Positions 22,066 to 32,963 are shown, numbered from the stretch's first letter. The stretch is 64,000 nt of DNA from Mycolicibacillus koreensis (GCF_002104795.1 NZ_NCXO01000002.1:119514-183513), one strand, 5' to 3'. The notes: generated from the sequence alone by a model not told the origin. Program-made: numbers and translations.

Positions 22066-22343
22066 ATGCCACGCAGCCTGAAAAAGGGTCCGTTCGTCGA
22101 CGACCATCTGCTCAAGAAGGTCGACGCACAGAACGAGAAGAACACCAAGCAGGTCATCAAGACCTGGTCGCGTCGGTCGACGATCATTCCCGACTTCATC
22201 GGGCACACCTTCGCCGTGCACGACGGGCGCAAGCACATCCCGGTGTTCGTCACCGAATCGATGGTGGGCCACAAACTTGGTGAGTTCGCGCCGACCCGCA
22301 CGTTCAAGGGTCACATCAAGGACGACCGGAAGAGCAAGCGCCG

Positions 22344-22347
<4 letters not shown>
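22066..22347 (+). CDS. rpsS: 30S ribosomal protein S19
   Basis: 93 residues, uS19 of the 30S head, beginning [15 protein letters not shown] and containing [20 protein letters not shown]. Overlaps the rplV start by 4 bp (ATGA). Confidence 0.97.
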
Positions 22348-23728
<1,381 letters not shown>

Positions 23729-23731
23729 ACC

Positions 23732-24148
23732 ATGTTGTTTCCCCGCAAGGTCAAACACCGTAAGCAACACCACCCCCGCCAGCGTGGCCTGGCCAGCGGT
23801 GGCACCACGGTGAGTTTCGGTGACTACGGTATCCAGGCGCTCAGCCACGCCTACGTCACCAACCGGCAGATCGAGTCGGCGCGTATCGCGATCAACCGGC
23901 ACATCAAACGTGGCGGCAAGGTGTGGATCAACATCTTCCCGGACCGCCCGCTGACCAAGAAGCCCGCCGAGACCCGGATGGGGTCGGGTAAGGGCTCGCC
24001 GGAGTGGTGGGTCGCCAACGTCAAGCCGGGCCGGGTGCTCTTCGAGCTGAGCTACCCCAACGAGGCGATCGCCCGGGCGGCACTGACCAGGGCGATGCAC
24101 AAGCTGCCGCTGAAGGCGCGCATCGTCACCCGAGAGGAGCAGTTCTGA
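23732..24148 (+). CDS. rplP: 50S ribosomal protein L16
   Basis: 138 residues, uL16, which organises the A-site region of 23S rRNA. The start [19 protein letters not shown] and the [12 protein letters not shown] motif are typical. It begins 3 bp after rpsC; its TGA overlaps the rpmC ATG. Confidence 0.97.
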   Translation: MLFPRKVKHRKQHHPRQRGLASGGTTVSFGDYGIQALSHAYVTNRQIESARIAINRHIKRGGKVWINIFPDRPLTKKPAETRMGSGKGSPEWWVANVKPGRVLFELSYPNEAIARAALTRAMHKLPLKARIVTREEQF

Positions 24149-24381
24149 TGGCAGTGGGAGTTTCCGCCGGTGAACTGCGCGAGTTGTCCGACGAGGAGCT
24201 GACCGACCGGTTGCGCGAGTCCAAGGAAGAGCTGTTCAACCTGCGCTTCCAGATGGCGACCGGCCAGTTGAGCAACAACCGCCGGCTGCGCACCGTGCGT
24301 CGGGAGATCGCGCGGGTCTACACCGTGCTGCGCGAACGTGAGCTGGGCCTGGCGTCGGGCCCCGATGGTGAGGAATCGTAA
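24148..24381 (+). CDS. rpmC: 50S ribosomal protein L29
   Basis: 77 residues from ATG 24148. The helical hairpin of uL29 is evident ([20 protein letters not shown], then [15 protein letters not shown]). It sits at the exit tunnel beside L23. Overlaps both neighbours by one base. Confidence 0.96.
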   Translation: MAVGVSAGELRELSDEELTDRLRESKEELFNLRFQMATGQLSNNRRLRTVRREIARVYTVLRERELGLASGPDGEES

Positions 24382-24683
24382 TGGCAGACAACCAGACCAA
24401 GGGGCCCAAGCACACCCCGCGCACCGAGCGGACCCGGGGGCGGCGTAAGACCCGCATCGGGTACGTCGTCAGCGACAAGATGCAGAAGACCATCGTCGTC
24501 GAACTGGAAGACCGCGTGCAGCACCCGCTGTACGGCAAGATCATCCGCACCACGACCAAGGTCAAGGCGCACGACGAGAACGGCATCGCCGGCGTCGGCG
24601 ACCGGGTGTCGCTGATGGAGACCCGTCCGCTGTCGGCCACCAAGCGGTGGCGCCTCGTCGACATCCTGGAAAAGGCCAAGTAG
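24381..24683 (+). CDS. rpsQ: 30S ribosomal protein S17
   Basis: 100 residues, uS17, an early 16S rRNA binder. A basic N-terminal extension precedes the core [20 protein letters not shown]. Last gene of this operon; a strong terminator follows, and rplN onward is transcribed from its own promoter about 6.6 kb away. Confidence 0.97.
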   Translation: MADNQTKGPKHTPRTERTRGRRKTRIGYVVSDKMQKTIVVELEDRVQHPLYGKIIRTTTKVKAHDENGIAGVGDRVSLMETRPLSATKRWRLVDILEKAK

Positions 24684-24730
24684 CCCGCGGCTTCCCGGCT
24701 AGTCTTTGGCCAGACAAGCCGCGCGAGCAG

Positions 24731-24774
24731 ACACGAAAGTCCCCGCCACGCCGAGCGTGCGGGGACTTTCGTGT
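24731..24774 (+). terminator. Terminator after rpsQ
   Basis: Long stem ACACGAAAGTCCCC / GGGGACTTTCGTGT with inner GCCACG / CGTG pairing. It is preceded by GCGAGCAGAC, the same lead-in as the rplO terminator, and shares the AAGTCCCC core with the tuf terminator. Confidence 0.75.
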
Positions 24775-24805
24775 CAGTCCGGCGGGTGAACCCGGGAGGC
24801 GGCCC

Positions 24806-27151
24806 ATGGAATTCGACGGCAAGATCGGCCTGGATATCCGCGATTCCGAGCCGGACTGGCAGCCCTACGTCGCGCCGCGTGCCGCCGCCGGGGCGCCCAA
24901 CGTGCTGTACCTGGTCTGGGACGATGTCGGCATCGCCACCTGGGACTGCTTCGGCGGGCTGGTGGAGATGCCGGCGATGAGCCGGATCGCCGCCGCCGGG
25001 GTGCGCCTGGCGCAGTTCCACACCACCGCGCTGTGCTCGCCGACTCGGGCGGCGCTGCTGACCGGACGCAACCCCACCACCGTCGGGATGGCCACCATCG
25101 AGGAGTTCACCGACGGATTCCCCAACAGCCACGGCCGTATCCCCGCCGAGACGGCCCTGCTCTCGGAGGTGCTCGCCGAGCACGGCTACAACACCTACGC
25201 CACCGGCAAATGGCATCTCACGCCGCTGGAGGAGGCCAACCTGGCGGGCAGTAAACGGCACTGGCCCATCGCGCGCGGCTTCGAACGCTTCTACGGGTTC
25301 CTCGGCGGGGAGACCAACCAGTGGTACCCCGACCTGGTGTACGACAACCATCCGGTCGCCCCGCCGGCCACCCCCGAGGAGGGCTACCACCTGTCGGCCG
25401 ACATCGCCGACAAGACCATCGAGTTCATCCGCGACGCCACGGTGATCGCGCCGGACAAACCGTGGTTCGCCTACGTGTGCCCGGGCGCGGGGCACGCCCC
25501 GCACCATGTGGCCGCCGAGTGGGCCGACCGCTACGCCGGCCGGTTCGACATGGGCTACGAGCGCTACCGCGAGATCGTGCTGGAGAACCAGAAGCGGTTG
25601 GGCCTGGTGCCCGCCGACACCGCACTGTCGGCGGTCAACCCGTATGCCGACGCCACCAGCGCCGACGGGCACCCCTGGCCGGCGCTGGACACCGTGCGGC
25701 CATGGGAGACCCTCAGCGCCGACGAGAAACGCCTGTTCGCCCGGATGGCGGAGGTGTTCGCCGGGTTCCTGTCCTACACCGACGCCCAGATCGGCCGCGT
25801 CCTGGACTATCTGGCCGACACCGACCAGCTCGACAACACCGTCATCGTGGTCATCTCCGACAACGGCGCCAGCGGGGAAGGCGGCCCCAACGGCTCCGCC
25901 AACGAGAACAAGTTCTTCAACGGCTACCTCGACACCGCCGAGGAGGCCGCCCAAGCCCTCGAGCTGCTCGGCTCCCCGGAAACCTACAACCACTACCCGA
26001 TCGGGTGGGCGATGGCGTTCAACACCCCCTACAAGCTGTTCAAACGCTACGCCTCGCACGAAGGCGGGATCGCCGACCCGGCGATCATCTCCTGGCCGGC
26101 GGGGATCGCGGCGCGCGGCCGGGTGCTCGACACCTACATCAACGTCTGCGACGTGACGCCGACCGTCTACGACCTGCTCGGCATCACCCCGCCCGCCACC
26201 GTGCGCGGTGTCGCGCAGAAGCCGCTGGAGGGGGTGAGCTTCAAAGCGGCGCTGATTGACCCGGCCGCGGCGACCGGGAAGCAGACCCAGTTCTATTCGA
26301 TGCTGGGCACCCGCGGCATCTGGCATCAAGGCTGGTTCGCCGGCACGGTGCACGCCGCGGCACCGTCGGGCTGGGGCCACTTCGACGCCGATCGTTGGGA
26401 GCTCTACCATCTCGAGTCCGACCGCAGCCAGGTCCGCGACCTGGCCGCCGAGCACCCGGAGAAGCTCGCCGAGCTCCAAACGCTGTGGTCCGCCGAGGCG
26501 CACAAATACCAGGCGCTGCCGCTGAGCGACCTCAACGTCCTGGAGATGATGGCCCGGCACCGCCCGACCCTGGCCGGTGAACGGGACCGCTACGTCTACT
26601 ATCCCGGCACCGCGGAGGTGCCGTTGGGGGCGTGCGTCCAACTGCGGGGCCGCTCGTTCGCGCTGCTCGCCCGGGTGCACGTGGAACGTCGCGACGCCGC
26701 CGGGGTGCTGATCAAGCAGGGCGCCCGCCACGGCGGCCACGTGCTGTTCCTGCGCGACGGGCACCTGCACTACGTCTACAACTTCCTCGGCGAGCGGGAA
26801 CAGTGGCTGTCGGCGCCGCAGCCCGTCGGGGTGGGTGAGCACATCCTCGGGGTGCGCTACGAGCGGTCCGGCACCGTGCCGGCCACCCCCACCGGGATCG
26901 GGACGGCGACGCTGTACGTCGACGACACCGCGGTGGCGACCCTGCCGGAGATGATCACCCAGCCCGGCGCGTTCGCCCTGGCCGGCGGGGGAGTGAGCGT
27001 GGGCCGCAACACCGGCCAAGCGGTGTCGAACGCGTACGTGGCGCCGTACCCGTTCACCGGCGGACGGATCCGCGACGTCACCGTGGATGTGTCCGGTGAG
27101 CCCTACATCGACGTGGAAAGGGAGCTGGCGGCGGCGTTCGCGCGCGATTGA
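24806..27151 (+). CDS. atsA: Type I arylsulfatase (AtsA/Rv0711-like)
   Basis: 781 residues from ATG 24806 (RBS GGGAGG), close to the family's usual size. Metal-binding Asp39/Asp40 lie in YLVWDDVG. Cys77 in the signature CSPTRAALLTGR is converted to formylglycine, the catalytic nucleophile. The C-terminal half holds a beta-sandwich-type accessory region. No signal peptide is seen, so it is probably cytosolic. It hydrolyses sulfate esters; the natural substrate is unknown. Its maturase is the next gene. Confidence 0.92.
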   Translation: MEFDGKIGLDIRDSEPDWQPYVAPRAAAGAPNVLYLVWDDVGIATWDCFGGLVEMPAMSRIAAAGVRLAQFHTTALCSPTRAALLTGRNPTTVGMATIEEFTDGFPNSHGRIPAETALLSEVLAEHGYNTYATGKWHLTPLEEANLAGSKRHWPIARGFERFYGFLGGETNQWYPDLVYDNHPVAPPATPEEGYHLSADIADKTIEFIRDATVIAPDKPWFAYVCPGAGHAPHHVAAEWADRYAGRFDMGYERYREIVLENQKRLGLVPADTALSAVNPYADATSADGHPWPALDTVRPWETLSADEKRLFARMAEVFAGFLSYTDAQIGRVLDYLADTDQLDNTVIVVISDNGASGEGGPNGSANENKFFNGYLDTAEEAAQALELLGSPETYNHYPIGWAMAFNTPYKLFKRYASHEGGIADPAIISWPAGIAARGRVLDTYINVCDVTPTVYDLLGITPPATVRGVAQKPLEGVSFKAALIDPAAATGKQTQFYSMLGTRGIWHQGWFAGTVHAAAPSGWGHFDADRWELYHLESDRSQVRDLAAEHPEKLAELQTLWSAEAHKYQALPLSDLNVLEMMARHRPTLAGERDRYVYYPGTAEVPLGACVQLRGRSFALLARVHVERRDAAGVLIKQGARHGGHVLFLRDGHLHYVYNFLGEREQWLSAPQPVGVGEHILGVRYERSGTVPATPTGIGTATLYVDDTAVATLPEMITQPGAFALAGGGVSVGRNTGQAVSNAYVAPYPFTGGRIRDVTVDVSGEPYIDVERELAAAFARD

Positions 27152-27169
27152 GCGAGGCCGTCACCGCCG

Positions 27170-27175
27170 TAGGCT
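27170..27175 (+). promoter_or_regulatory. -10 element for leaderless transcription of the FGE gene
   Basis: TAGGCT ends 6 nt before the ATG at 27182; no Shine-Dalgarno is present. The FGE may thus be made independently of atsA. Confidence 0.45.
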
Positions 27176-27181
27176 GCTCGC

Positions 27182-28087
27182 ATGCTCTCGGAGTTGGTCG
27201 ATCTGCCCGCCGCGACCTTCACCATGGGGGCGATCGGCTTCTACCCGGAGGAGGCGCCCGCGCACCCCGCCACGGTGGCGGCGTTCGCGGTGGAGCGCCA
27301 CCCGGTCACCAACGCGCAGTACGCCGGGTTCGTCGCCGACACCGGTTACGTGACCGTCGCCGAGCAGCCCCCCGATCCGGCGCTGTACCCGGGGGCCGAC
27401 GCGGCGGACCTGGTCGCCGGGGCACTGGTGTTCACGCCCACCGCCGGACCGGTGGATCTGCGGGATTGGCGCCAATGGTGGTCGTGGGTGCCCGGGGCGT
27501 GCTGGCGTCACCCCCGCGGTCCCGGCAGCAGCATCGACGCCATCCCCGATCACCCGGTGGTGCAGGTGGCCTACCCCGACGCGGCGGCCTACGCCCGGTG
27601 GGCGGGCCGGCGGCTGCCCACCGAAGCCGAATGGGAGTACGCCGCGCGCGCCGGCGCCGACACCGTCTACCCGTGGGGCGACGAGATGCACCCCGGTGGG
27701 CGGTTGATGGCCAACACCTGGCAGGGCGCGTTCCCGTACCGTAACGACGGCGCCGCCGGCTGGGTGGGCACCTCCCCGGTGGGGACGTTTCCCGCCAACG
27801 GCTTCGGTCTTGTCGACATGATCGGCAACGTCTGGGAGTGGACCGCCACCCGCTTCGCCGCGCGCCACGGTGGCAGTGCCCCCGAGGCCCCCGAGGCCCC
27901 CGACGCGGCATGCTGCGCCCCGTCGCACCGGGCCGACCCGGACATCAGCCAGGTCCTCAAGGGCGGTTCGCATCTGTGCGCCCCCGAGTACTGCCGGCGC
28001 TACCGTCCCGCGGCGCGTTCCCCGCAAGCCCAGGACACCGCGACCAGCCACATCGGGTTCCGCTGCGTCAGCGGCCCCGACGGGTGA
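27182..28087 (+). CDS. Formylglycine-generating enzyme (sulfatase maturase, Rv0712-like)
   Basis: 301 residues. The FGE fold is recognisable from FTMGAIGFYPEEAPAH, LPTEAEWEYAARAGAD, YPWGDE and MIGNVWEWT. The copper-binding cysteine pair is present as CAPEYC (Cys266, Cys271) before RRYRPAAR. Aerobic FGE oxidises the sulfatase Cys (here Cys77 of AtsA) to formylglycine. It lies 30 bp after atsA, a natural enzyme-substrate pair. Confidence 0.92.
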   Translation: MLSELVDLPAATFTMGAIGFYPEEAPAHPATVAAFAVERHPVTNAQYAGFVADTGYVTVAEQPPDPALYPGADAADLVAGALVFTPTAGPVDLRDWRQWWSWVPGACWRHPRGPGSSIDAIPDHPVVQVAYPDAAAYARWAGRRLPTEAEWEYAARAGADTVYPWGDEMHPGGRLMANTWQGAFPYRNDGAAGWVGTSPVGTFPANGFGLVDMIGNVWEWTATRFAARHGGSAPEAPEAPDAACCAPSHRADPDISQVLKGGSHLCAPEYCRRYRPAARSPQAQDTATSHIGFRCVSGPDG

Positions 28088-28106
28088 GGCGGGTCCCCGA
28101 TTCCGC

Positions 28107-28415
28107 TCAGGCGCTCGCCAGCCCGGCGACGGCGGCGATCGCGTAGCCGGCGGCGATCGCGGCCGGTGCCAGCGGCACCGAGATCAGCCCGATCAGCATG
28201 CCGCGACCGATCTGCCCGGACCGGCCGCCGCGGCGGACCAGGGCGGCGGCCACCGCCAGGTCGACCACGATGACCGGGACGAACAGCAGATAAAGCAGGA
28301 AATACGGGACCGCGAACCAGGCCGCGAGATTGCCCAGCAGCACGTTGAGGCCGGCCGCCAGGAAACCCGCAGCGCCGTAGCGCTGTGCGCTGCGCTGCTC
28401 CGTGGACGCGGTCAT
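28107..28415 (-). CDS. Small hypothetical membrane protein
   Basis: 102 residues from ATG 28415. Two or three hydrophobic segments are visible (FLAAGLNVLLGNLAAWFAVPYF, LLFVPVIVVDLAVAAALV, GLISVPLAPAAIAAGYAIAAVAG region). No functional motif recognised. It lies 10 bp after the next minus-strand gene and is probably co-transcribed with it. Confidence 0.55.
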   Translation of the reverse strand: MTASTEQRSAQRYGAAGFLAAGLNVLLGNLAAWFAVPYFLLYLLFVPVIVVDLAVAAALVRRGGRSGQIGRGMLIGLISVPLAPAAIAAGYAIAAVAGLASA

Positions 28416-28425
28416 CTGCGGAGCC

Positions 28426-28761
28426 TCACCGGTGGAAGACGACGCCGATAGCGGTGGCCCCGACGGCGACGATGCCGGCCGACGCCGCGACACTTAGGCC
28501 CAGGCCTCGTCGCCACGACGACGGGGCCCGCGTCAAATACCCGGCTGCGGCGATCGCGGCCCCCGCGGTGATCGCGGCCCCGGTCAACAGCCAACCGAGC
28601 TCCAGGTCCGCGAAGGCCGATGTCGTCGCCAACAGCCACAACACGCCGATCATGACCGCGATGACGATCTCGGCCGTGATCGGCACCGCCCAGGTCGCCA
28701 CCCGCCAGGTATCGACCTGCTCGTCGGCGATCCGGTCCGCCGCCACGTCCGCTGTGCCCAT
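28426..28761 (-). CDS. Small hypothetical membrane protein
   Basis: 111 residues from ATG 28761; an ATG at 28803 would add 14 basic residues. Three predicted membrane segments (AEIVIAVMIGVLWLLATT, GWLLTGAAITAGAAIAAAGYL, GLSVAASAGIVAVGATAIGV) follow a short charged N-terminus. Unknown function. Probably a two-gene unit with 28107-28415. Confidence 0.55.
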   Translation of the reverse strand: MGTADVAADRIADEQVDTWRVATWAVPITAEIVIAVMIGVLWLLATTSAFADLELGWLLTGAAITAGAAIAAAGYLTRAPSSWRRGLGLSVAASAGIVAVGATAIGVVFHR

Positions 28762-28935
28762 ATCCGCTCCCGCTGTCGGTGGTCGCCGCCGTCGCGCTCC
28801 CATAGTAGGGCGATGACGTGCCGGCGGACCGCGGAAGCCGCTCGGCGTGGGCGGCCCCGGCGCGGTGTTAACGATTCGGTTGCAGGGGCGTGCCGCGGCG
28901 CGGACAACGCCACCGGTCATGGTCTGCTGGATCCG

Positions 28936-29475
28936 ATGAGCTACCCGGTGATCTCGATGCGATACCCGCTGGCGGCCGTCGCGGCGGCGCTGGTCGGGCT
29001 GGCTGTGGCCGCGCCGGCCGGCGCGGCCCCCGACTTCGACGAGCAGGGCTATGTGAACTCCACGGCGCGCTGCAGCACCACCGCCGTCGTCTTCGGGGCC
29101 ACCGAGCGGTCCCGGGTGGCGATCTGTGACGACGGCGACGGCGGCTACCAGTACCGCGGGGTGCGCATCGAAGACGGCGCGAAGCTGATCGCCGCGGCGT
29201 CCTCGTCGGGGTCGGGAACCTACACCGCCACCCGCGACGGGATCACCTACACGGTGTCGGCGGCATCGCTGAGGATCACCGACGGCGACCGGACGATCCG
29301 CACCGAGCCGATGGTCGACTTCCACGGCGCGCAGCCCGACACCGACACCGACACCGATGCCGACACCGACACCGACAGTTCGCCGCCGGAGGAGCAGAGC
29401 CCCGCCGACACCCCGGCCCCCAGCACCCCGCTGCCGCCGCCGCTGCCCGCCGAGGAGGGCCACGTCGCCTCGTGA
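28936..29475 (+). CDS. Hypothetical secreted protein with Asp-Thr repeat
   Basis: 179 residues from ATG 28936 (ATG 28957 also possible). The N-terminus MRYPLAAVAAALVGLAVAA followed by PAGAAPDF looks like a Sec signal peptide cleaved near Ala-Ala-Pro. The mature part has Cys residues that could pair (ARCSTT; AICDDG), then an Asp-Thr run from GACACC repeats (about 29336-29376) and a Pro-rich tail. Probably wall-associated or secreted; function unknown. Confidence 0.6.
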   Translation: MSYPVISMRYPLAAVAAALVGLAVAAPAGAAPDFDEQGYVNSTARCSTTAVVFGATERSRVAICDDGDGGYQYRGVRIEDGAKLIAAASSSGSGTYTATRDGITYTVSAASLRITDGDRTIRTEPMVDFHGAQPDTDTDTDADTDTDSSPPEEQSPADTPAPSTPLPPPLPAEEGHVAS

Positions 29476-29493
29476 GCCGGGCCCGGGTGCGGC

Positions 29494-30279
29494 TCAGTGC
29501 ACGTCGAGGCGGCGGAACGCGACCAGCGCCGCCGCAGCGAACACCAGTGTCATCGCAGCGAGCGCCAGCGCCCAGGCCCACGACAGGCCGTGCTGGAGCT
29601 GGTTGTCGCCGACCGCGTAGAAGAACGGGGAGAAAAACCGCCGCGGATGCAGCCAGTCGACCACCGGCGCCAGCGAGTTGATCAGGTAGGTGGCCGCCGC
29701 GATCCCCGATGTCACCCCCAGCGCGAGCCCGCGGCTGCCGGTGGCCGTCCCGATCAGCAACGCCAGCGTCCCGAAGACCAGCCCCAACAGCCACACGCCG
29801 ACGGTGACTCCCACCAGCGCGACCGACCCGATCCGCAGATCGAACCAGCGCCCGGTCAGGACGCACACGGCGGTGACGACCGGCACCGGCAGCGCCTGCA
29901 GGGCCAACGCCGCCAGCTTGGCCAGCAGGATCGAGCGCCGGCTCACCGGCAGCGTCGTCACCAGCGCCAAGCTGCCGTCCTCGTTCTGCCCGGCGATGGC
30001 CGACCCGCCGTAGCCGATGGTGGCGATCAACACGATCAGCGGCACGAAGTTGCCGTACAGGTTGGCGTTGAGCCAGCCGTCCGGGGAGGTCAGCCCCGAC
30101 CCGGCCGCGCCGACGAGGGCGCCGAGGGTGGAGTTGGTGAGCGCGTCGAGGTCGGTGTCGTTCTTCACCACCGGGTACAGCGTCACCACGAGGAACACGT
30201 ACACCGCCATCCCCAGGCTGTAGCCGATGATCAGCCGGCGGCGCAGCCGCAGATCCAGCAGGGTGACCGCCGTGCTCAT
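29494..30279 (-). CDS. ABC-2 type transporter permease
   Basis: 261 residues with about six membrane helices (for example IIGYSLGMAVYVFLVVTLYP, FVPLIVLIATIGYGGSAIAG, VALVGVTVGVWLLGLVFGTL). The segment NEDGSLALVTTLPVSRRSILLAK is typical of ABC-2 permeases. Its start overlaps the stop of the ATPase gene upstream. Together they form an exporter; the cargo is unknown, with drugs or lipids common in this family. Confidence 0.82.
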   Translation of the reverse strand: MSTAVTLLDLRLRRRLIIGYSLGMAVYVFLVVTLYPVVKNDTDLDALTNSTLGALVGAAGSGLTSPDGWLNANLYGNFVPLIVLIATIGYGGSAIAGQNEDGSLALVTTLPVSRRSILLAKLAALALQALPVPVVTAVCVLTGRWFDLRIGSVALVGVTVGVWLLGLVFGTLALLIGTATGSRGLALGVTSGIAAATYLINSLAPVVDWLHPRRFFSPFFYAVGDNQLQHGLSWAWALALAAMTLVFAAAALVAFRRLDVH

Positions 30280-31244
30280 CGCGGCTCCTCCCCGCGGTGC
30301 TCCTCGCCGCGGTAATAGTCGCGGAACAGCTCATCGAGGCTCGCCGGGCGCGCCGTCATGTCCACCGCGTCGGCCTCGGCGGCCTCCCGCAGCAGCGCCC
30401 CGATCGGGCCGGTCACCGACAACTCGACTTCGCGGCCGTCACCGCCGAGCACCGCCACGCCGTCCAGAGCCGCGAACCGCACGGGGTCGACGGGGGCGGC
30501 GAAACGCAGCCGCACCGTCTTCGGGGCCGTCGCCCGCAGGTTCTCCACGGTGTCGGTGACCACGATCCGCCCGTCGCGGATGATCGCCACCCGGTCGACC
30601 AGCCGCTGCACCTCGTCGAGGTCGTGCGAGGACAAGAACACCGTGCGCCCGGTGGCGACCGTCTCGCGCACCAGCCGGGCGAACTCGTCCTGCAGCAGCG
30701 GGTCCAGCCCAGAGGTGGGCTCGTCGAGCACCAACAGCTCCGGGCGGTGGGCGAAGGCGTGCAGCAGGCCGATCTTCTGCACGTTGCCCTTCGACAGGGT
30801 GTGGATCGGGCGATCCAGTTCGGCGCTGAACCGGTCGACGAGGTCGTCGCGGCAGCGCCGGTCGCCGGGAGTGTCGGTGCCGCGGATGCGGGCGAACCGG
30901 TCGAGGATCTGCCGGCCGGTCAACCGTGGATACAGCGTCAGCTCCCCGGGCAGATAACCGATGCGGCGGTGCACCGCCACCGCCTCGGTCCACGGGTCGT
31001 GGCCGAACACCCGCGCACGCCCCGCGGTGGGCGCGTACAGGCCCAGCAGCAGCCGGATCGTCGTCGTCTTCCCGGCGCCGTTGGGGCCGAGAAACCCGAA
31101 CACCTCACCGGCGTCGATGCTCAGCGCCACGTCGCTCACCCCGCGGTGGGCGCCGAACCGCCGGGTCAACCCCTCGGCGTGGACCACCGCGGCCGACCCC
31201 GCGGGGGTACCGTCGCACCCCCGTCGCGTCGTCGTGGTGGCCAT
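30276..31244 (-). CDS. ABC transporter ATP-binding protein
   Basis: 322 residues. Walker A is GPNGAGKTTT, the signature-like motif is TLSKGNVQKIGLL, Walker B is LLVLDEPTSGLDPL, and the switch His is in SSHDLDEV. It powers the adjacent permease (4-bp overlap). A minus-strand TACACT (31257-31252) lies 7 nt before the ATG, so the mRNA is probably leaderless. It is divergent from the spc operon. Confidence 0.88.
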   Translation of the reverse strand: MATTTTRRGCDGTPAGSAAVVHAEGLTRRFGAHRGVSDVALSIDAGEVFGFLGPNGAGKTTTIRLLLGLYAPTAGRARVFGHDPWTEAVAVHRRIGYLPGELTLYPRLTGRQILDRFARIRGTDTPGDRRCRDDLVDRFSAELDRPIHTLSKGNVQKIGLLHAFAHRPELLVLDEPTSGLDPLLQDEFARLVRETVATGRTVFLSSHDLDEVQRLVDRVAIIRDGRIVVTDTVENLRATAPKTVRLRFAAPVDPVRFAALDGVAVLGGDGREVELSVTGPIGALLREAAEADAVDMTARPASLDELFRDYYRGEEHRGEEPR

Positions 31245-31277
31245 GGGCTGCAGTGTAGGTGCCCGACCGGCGCCAAT

Positions 31278-31307
31278 TTGGCGGAAAGGCGGTGGTCACC
31301 CTAGTAT
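31278..31307 (+). promoter_or_regulatory. Putative promoter of the spc operon
   Basis: TTGGCG (31278-31283) and TAGTAT (31302-31307) are 18 bp apart, about 130 bp before rplN. It overlaps the upstream region of the divergent ABC operon. Confidence 0.6.
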
Positions 31308-31436
31308 GTAGGGGTTGCCTAGGGCAGACCTCGGCTGGCCGTCACCGGTCGGCCCCGCGTGCCCGTGGCCAACGACAAGACCGCGCACGTCCAGGTCGGT
31401 ATCTGGCGTGTCTATACCACCAGGTCAGGAGATCGA

Positions 31437-31805
31437 GTGATTCAGCAGGAATCGCGGCTCAAGGTTGCCGACAACACGGGCGCCAAGGAGATCCTGTGCA
31501 TCCGCGTGCTCGGCGGGTCCGGGCGGCGCTACGCCGGGATCGGCGACATCATCGTGGCCACCGTCAAAGACGCCATCCCCGGCGGCAACGTCAGCCGCGG
31601 CGATGTGGTCAAAGCGGTGATCGTGCGGACCGCCAAGGAACGCCGCCGCCCCGACGGCAGCTACATCAAGTTCGATGAGAACGCCGCCGTCATCATCAAG
31701 GCCGACAACGACCCGCGCGGAACCCGCATCTTCGGGCCGGTCGGCCGGGAACTGCGCGAGAAGCGTTTCATGAAGATCGTGTCGCTGGCCCCGGAGGTGT
31801 TGTAG
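31437..31805 (+). CDS. rplN: 50S ribosomal protein L14
   Basis: 122 residues from GTG 31437, the exact family length; the longer upstream frame is not homologous. The protein begins [19 protein letters not shown]. uL14 forms intersubunit bridges with 16S rRNA. First gene of the spc operon here. Confidence 0.97.
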   Translation: MIQQESRLKVADNTGAKEILCIRVLGGSGRRYAGIGDIIVATVKDAIPGGNVSRGDVVKAVIVRTAKERRRPDGSYIKFDENAAVIIKADNDPRGTRIFGPVGRELREKRFMKIVSLAPEVL

Positions 31806-32123
31806 ATGAAAGTGCACAAAGGTGACACGGTGCTGGTGGTCGCCGGCAAGGACAAGGGCGCCAAGGGCAAGGTGATTCAGGCCTACCCGAGCCGCAACCG
31901 GGTGCTGGTCGAGGGCGTCAACCGGATCAAGAAACACACCGCGGTGTCGACCAACGAGCGGGGGGCGCAGTCCGGCGGCATCGTCACCCAGGAGGCGTCG
32001 ATCCACGTCTCCAACGTGATGGTCGTCGACTCCGACGGCAAGCCGACCCGCGTCGGGTACCGGGTCGATGAGGAGACCGGCAAGAAGGTCCGGGTCTCCA
32101 AGCGCAACGGCGAGGACATCTGA
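31806..32123 (+). CDS. rplX: 50S ribosomal protein L24
   Basis: 105 residues with the KOW motif ([19 protein letters not shown]) of uL24, an assembly initiator near the exit tunnel. It abuts rplN and overlaps rplE by one base. Confidence 0.97.
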   Translation: MKVHKGDTVLVVAGKDKGAKGKVIQAYPSRNRVLVEGVNRIKKHTAVSTNERGAQSGGIVTQEASIHVSNVMVVDSDGKPTRVGYRVDEETGKKVRVSKRNGEDI

Positions 32124-32686
32124 TGACCACTGCAGAGAAAGTTCAGCCACGCCTGAAGGTGCGTTACCGCGAGGAGATCCGCGACGCGCTGAACAAGGAA
32201 TTCGGCTACGCCAACGTCATGCAGATCCCCGGCATGGTCAAGGTCGTGGTCAACATGGGTGTCGGTGACGCCGCCCGCGACGCGAAACTGATCAACGGCG
32301 CGGTCAACGACCTGTCGCTGATCACCGGTCAGAAGCCGGAGATCCGGCGGGCCCGCAAGTCGATCGCCCAGTTCAAGCTGCGCGAGGGCATGCCGATCGG
32401 GGCGCGGGTGACGCTGCGCGGCGACCGGATGTGGGAGTTCCTCGACCGGCTCACCTCGATCGCGCTGCCGCGTATCCGCGACTTCCGTGGCCTGTCGCCC
32501 AAGCAGTTCGACGGCACCGGCAACTACACCTTCGGGCTCTCCGAGCAGTCGGTGTTCCACGAGATCGACGTGGACTCCATCGACCGGCCCCGCGGGATGA
32601 ACATCACCGTCGTCACCTCGGCGACGACCGACGATGAAGGACGAGCGCTGCTTCGGGCCCTCGGCTTTCCGTTCAAGGAGAACTGA
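32123..32686 (+). CDS. rplE: 50S ribosomal protein L5
   Basis: 187 residues, uL5, which binds 5S rRNA. Typical segments are [33 protein letters not shown] and LPRIRDFRG. Four bp separate its stop from rpsZ. Confidence 0.97.
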   Translation: MTTAEKVQPRLKVRYREEIRDALNKEFGYANVMQIPGMVKVVVNMGVGDAARDAKLINGAVNDLSLITGQKPEIRRARKSIAQFKLREGMPIGARVTLRGDRMWEFLDRLTSIALPRIRDFRGLSPKQFDGTGNYTFGLSEQSVFHEIDVDSIDRPRGMNITVVTSATTDDEGRALLRALGFPFKEN

Positions 32687-32690
32687 ACAG

Positions 32691-32876
32691 ATGGCAAAAA
32701 AGGCACTGGTCAACAAGGCCCAGCGCAAGCCCAAGTTCAAGGTGCGCGGCTACACCCGCTGCAACAAGTGTGGGCGCCCGCGCGCGGTCTACCGCAAGTT
32801 CGGGTTGTGCCGTATCTGCCTGCGCGACATGGCGCACGCCGGCGAACTGCCCGGCGTGCAGAAGAGCAGTTGGTGA
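32691..32876 (+). CDS. rpsZ: 30S ribosomal protein S14, zinc-binding type
   Basis: 61 residues. Two CxxC pairs (CNKCGRPR and CRICLR) bind zinc. This is the C+ form used in zinc-replete cells; a zinc-independent paralog is usually encoded elsewhere in mycobacteria. It lies between rplE and rpsH as expected. Confidence 0.96.
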   Translation: MAKKALVNKAQRKPKFKVRGYTRCNKCGRPRAVYRKFGLCRICLRDMAHAGELPGVQKSSW

Positions 32877-32963
32877 GCCGATGAACGCGGCCCCCTTTAC
32901 CCGAACCCCACAGATGCGGAAGGCCCAGCAGGGAACCACCGCAAGGAAGGTGACCCGGCTGTC

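Noticed and set aside
24236..27019. 927-codon minus-strand frame opposite atsA and rpsQ
   Set aside because: It overlaps two conserved genes on the other strand and shows only shadow composition rich in Gly, Val, Arg and His.
29336..29376. Possible PE/PPE or CRISPR-like repeat
   Set aside because: It is an in-frame hexanucleotide repeat coding Asp-Thr; no PE or PPE motif is present.
31359..31436. Longer N-terminus for L14
   Set aside because: The GTG at 31437 gives the exact 122-residue family length; the extra residues are not part of uL14 and belong to the leader.
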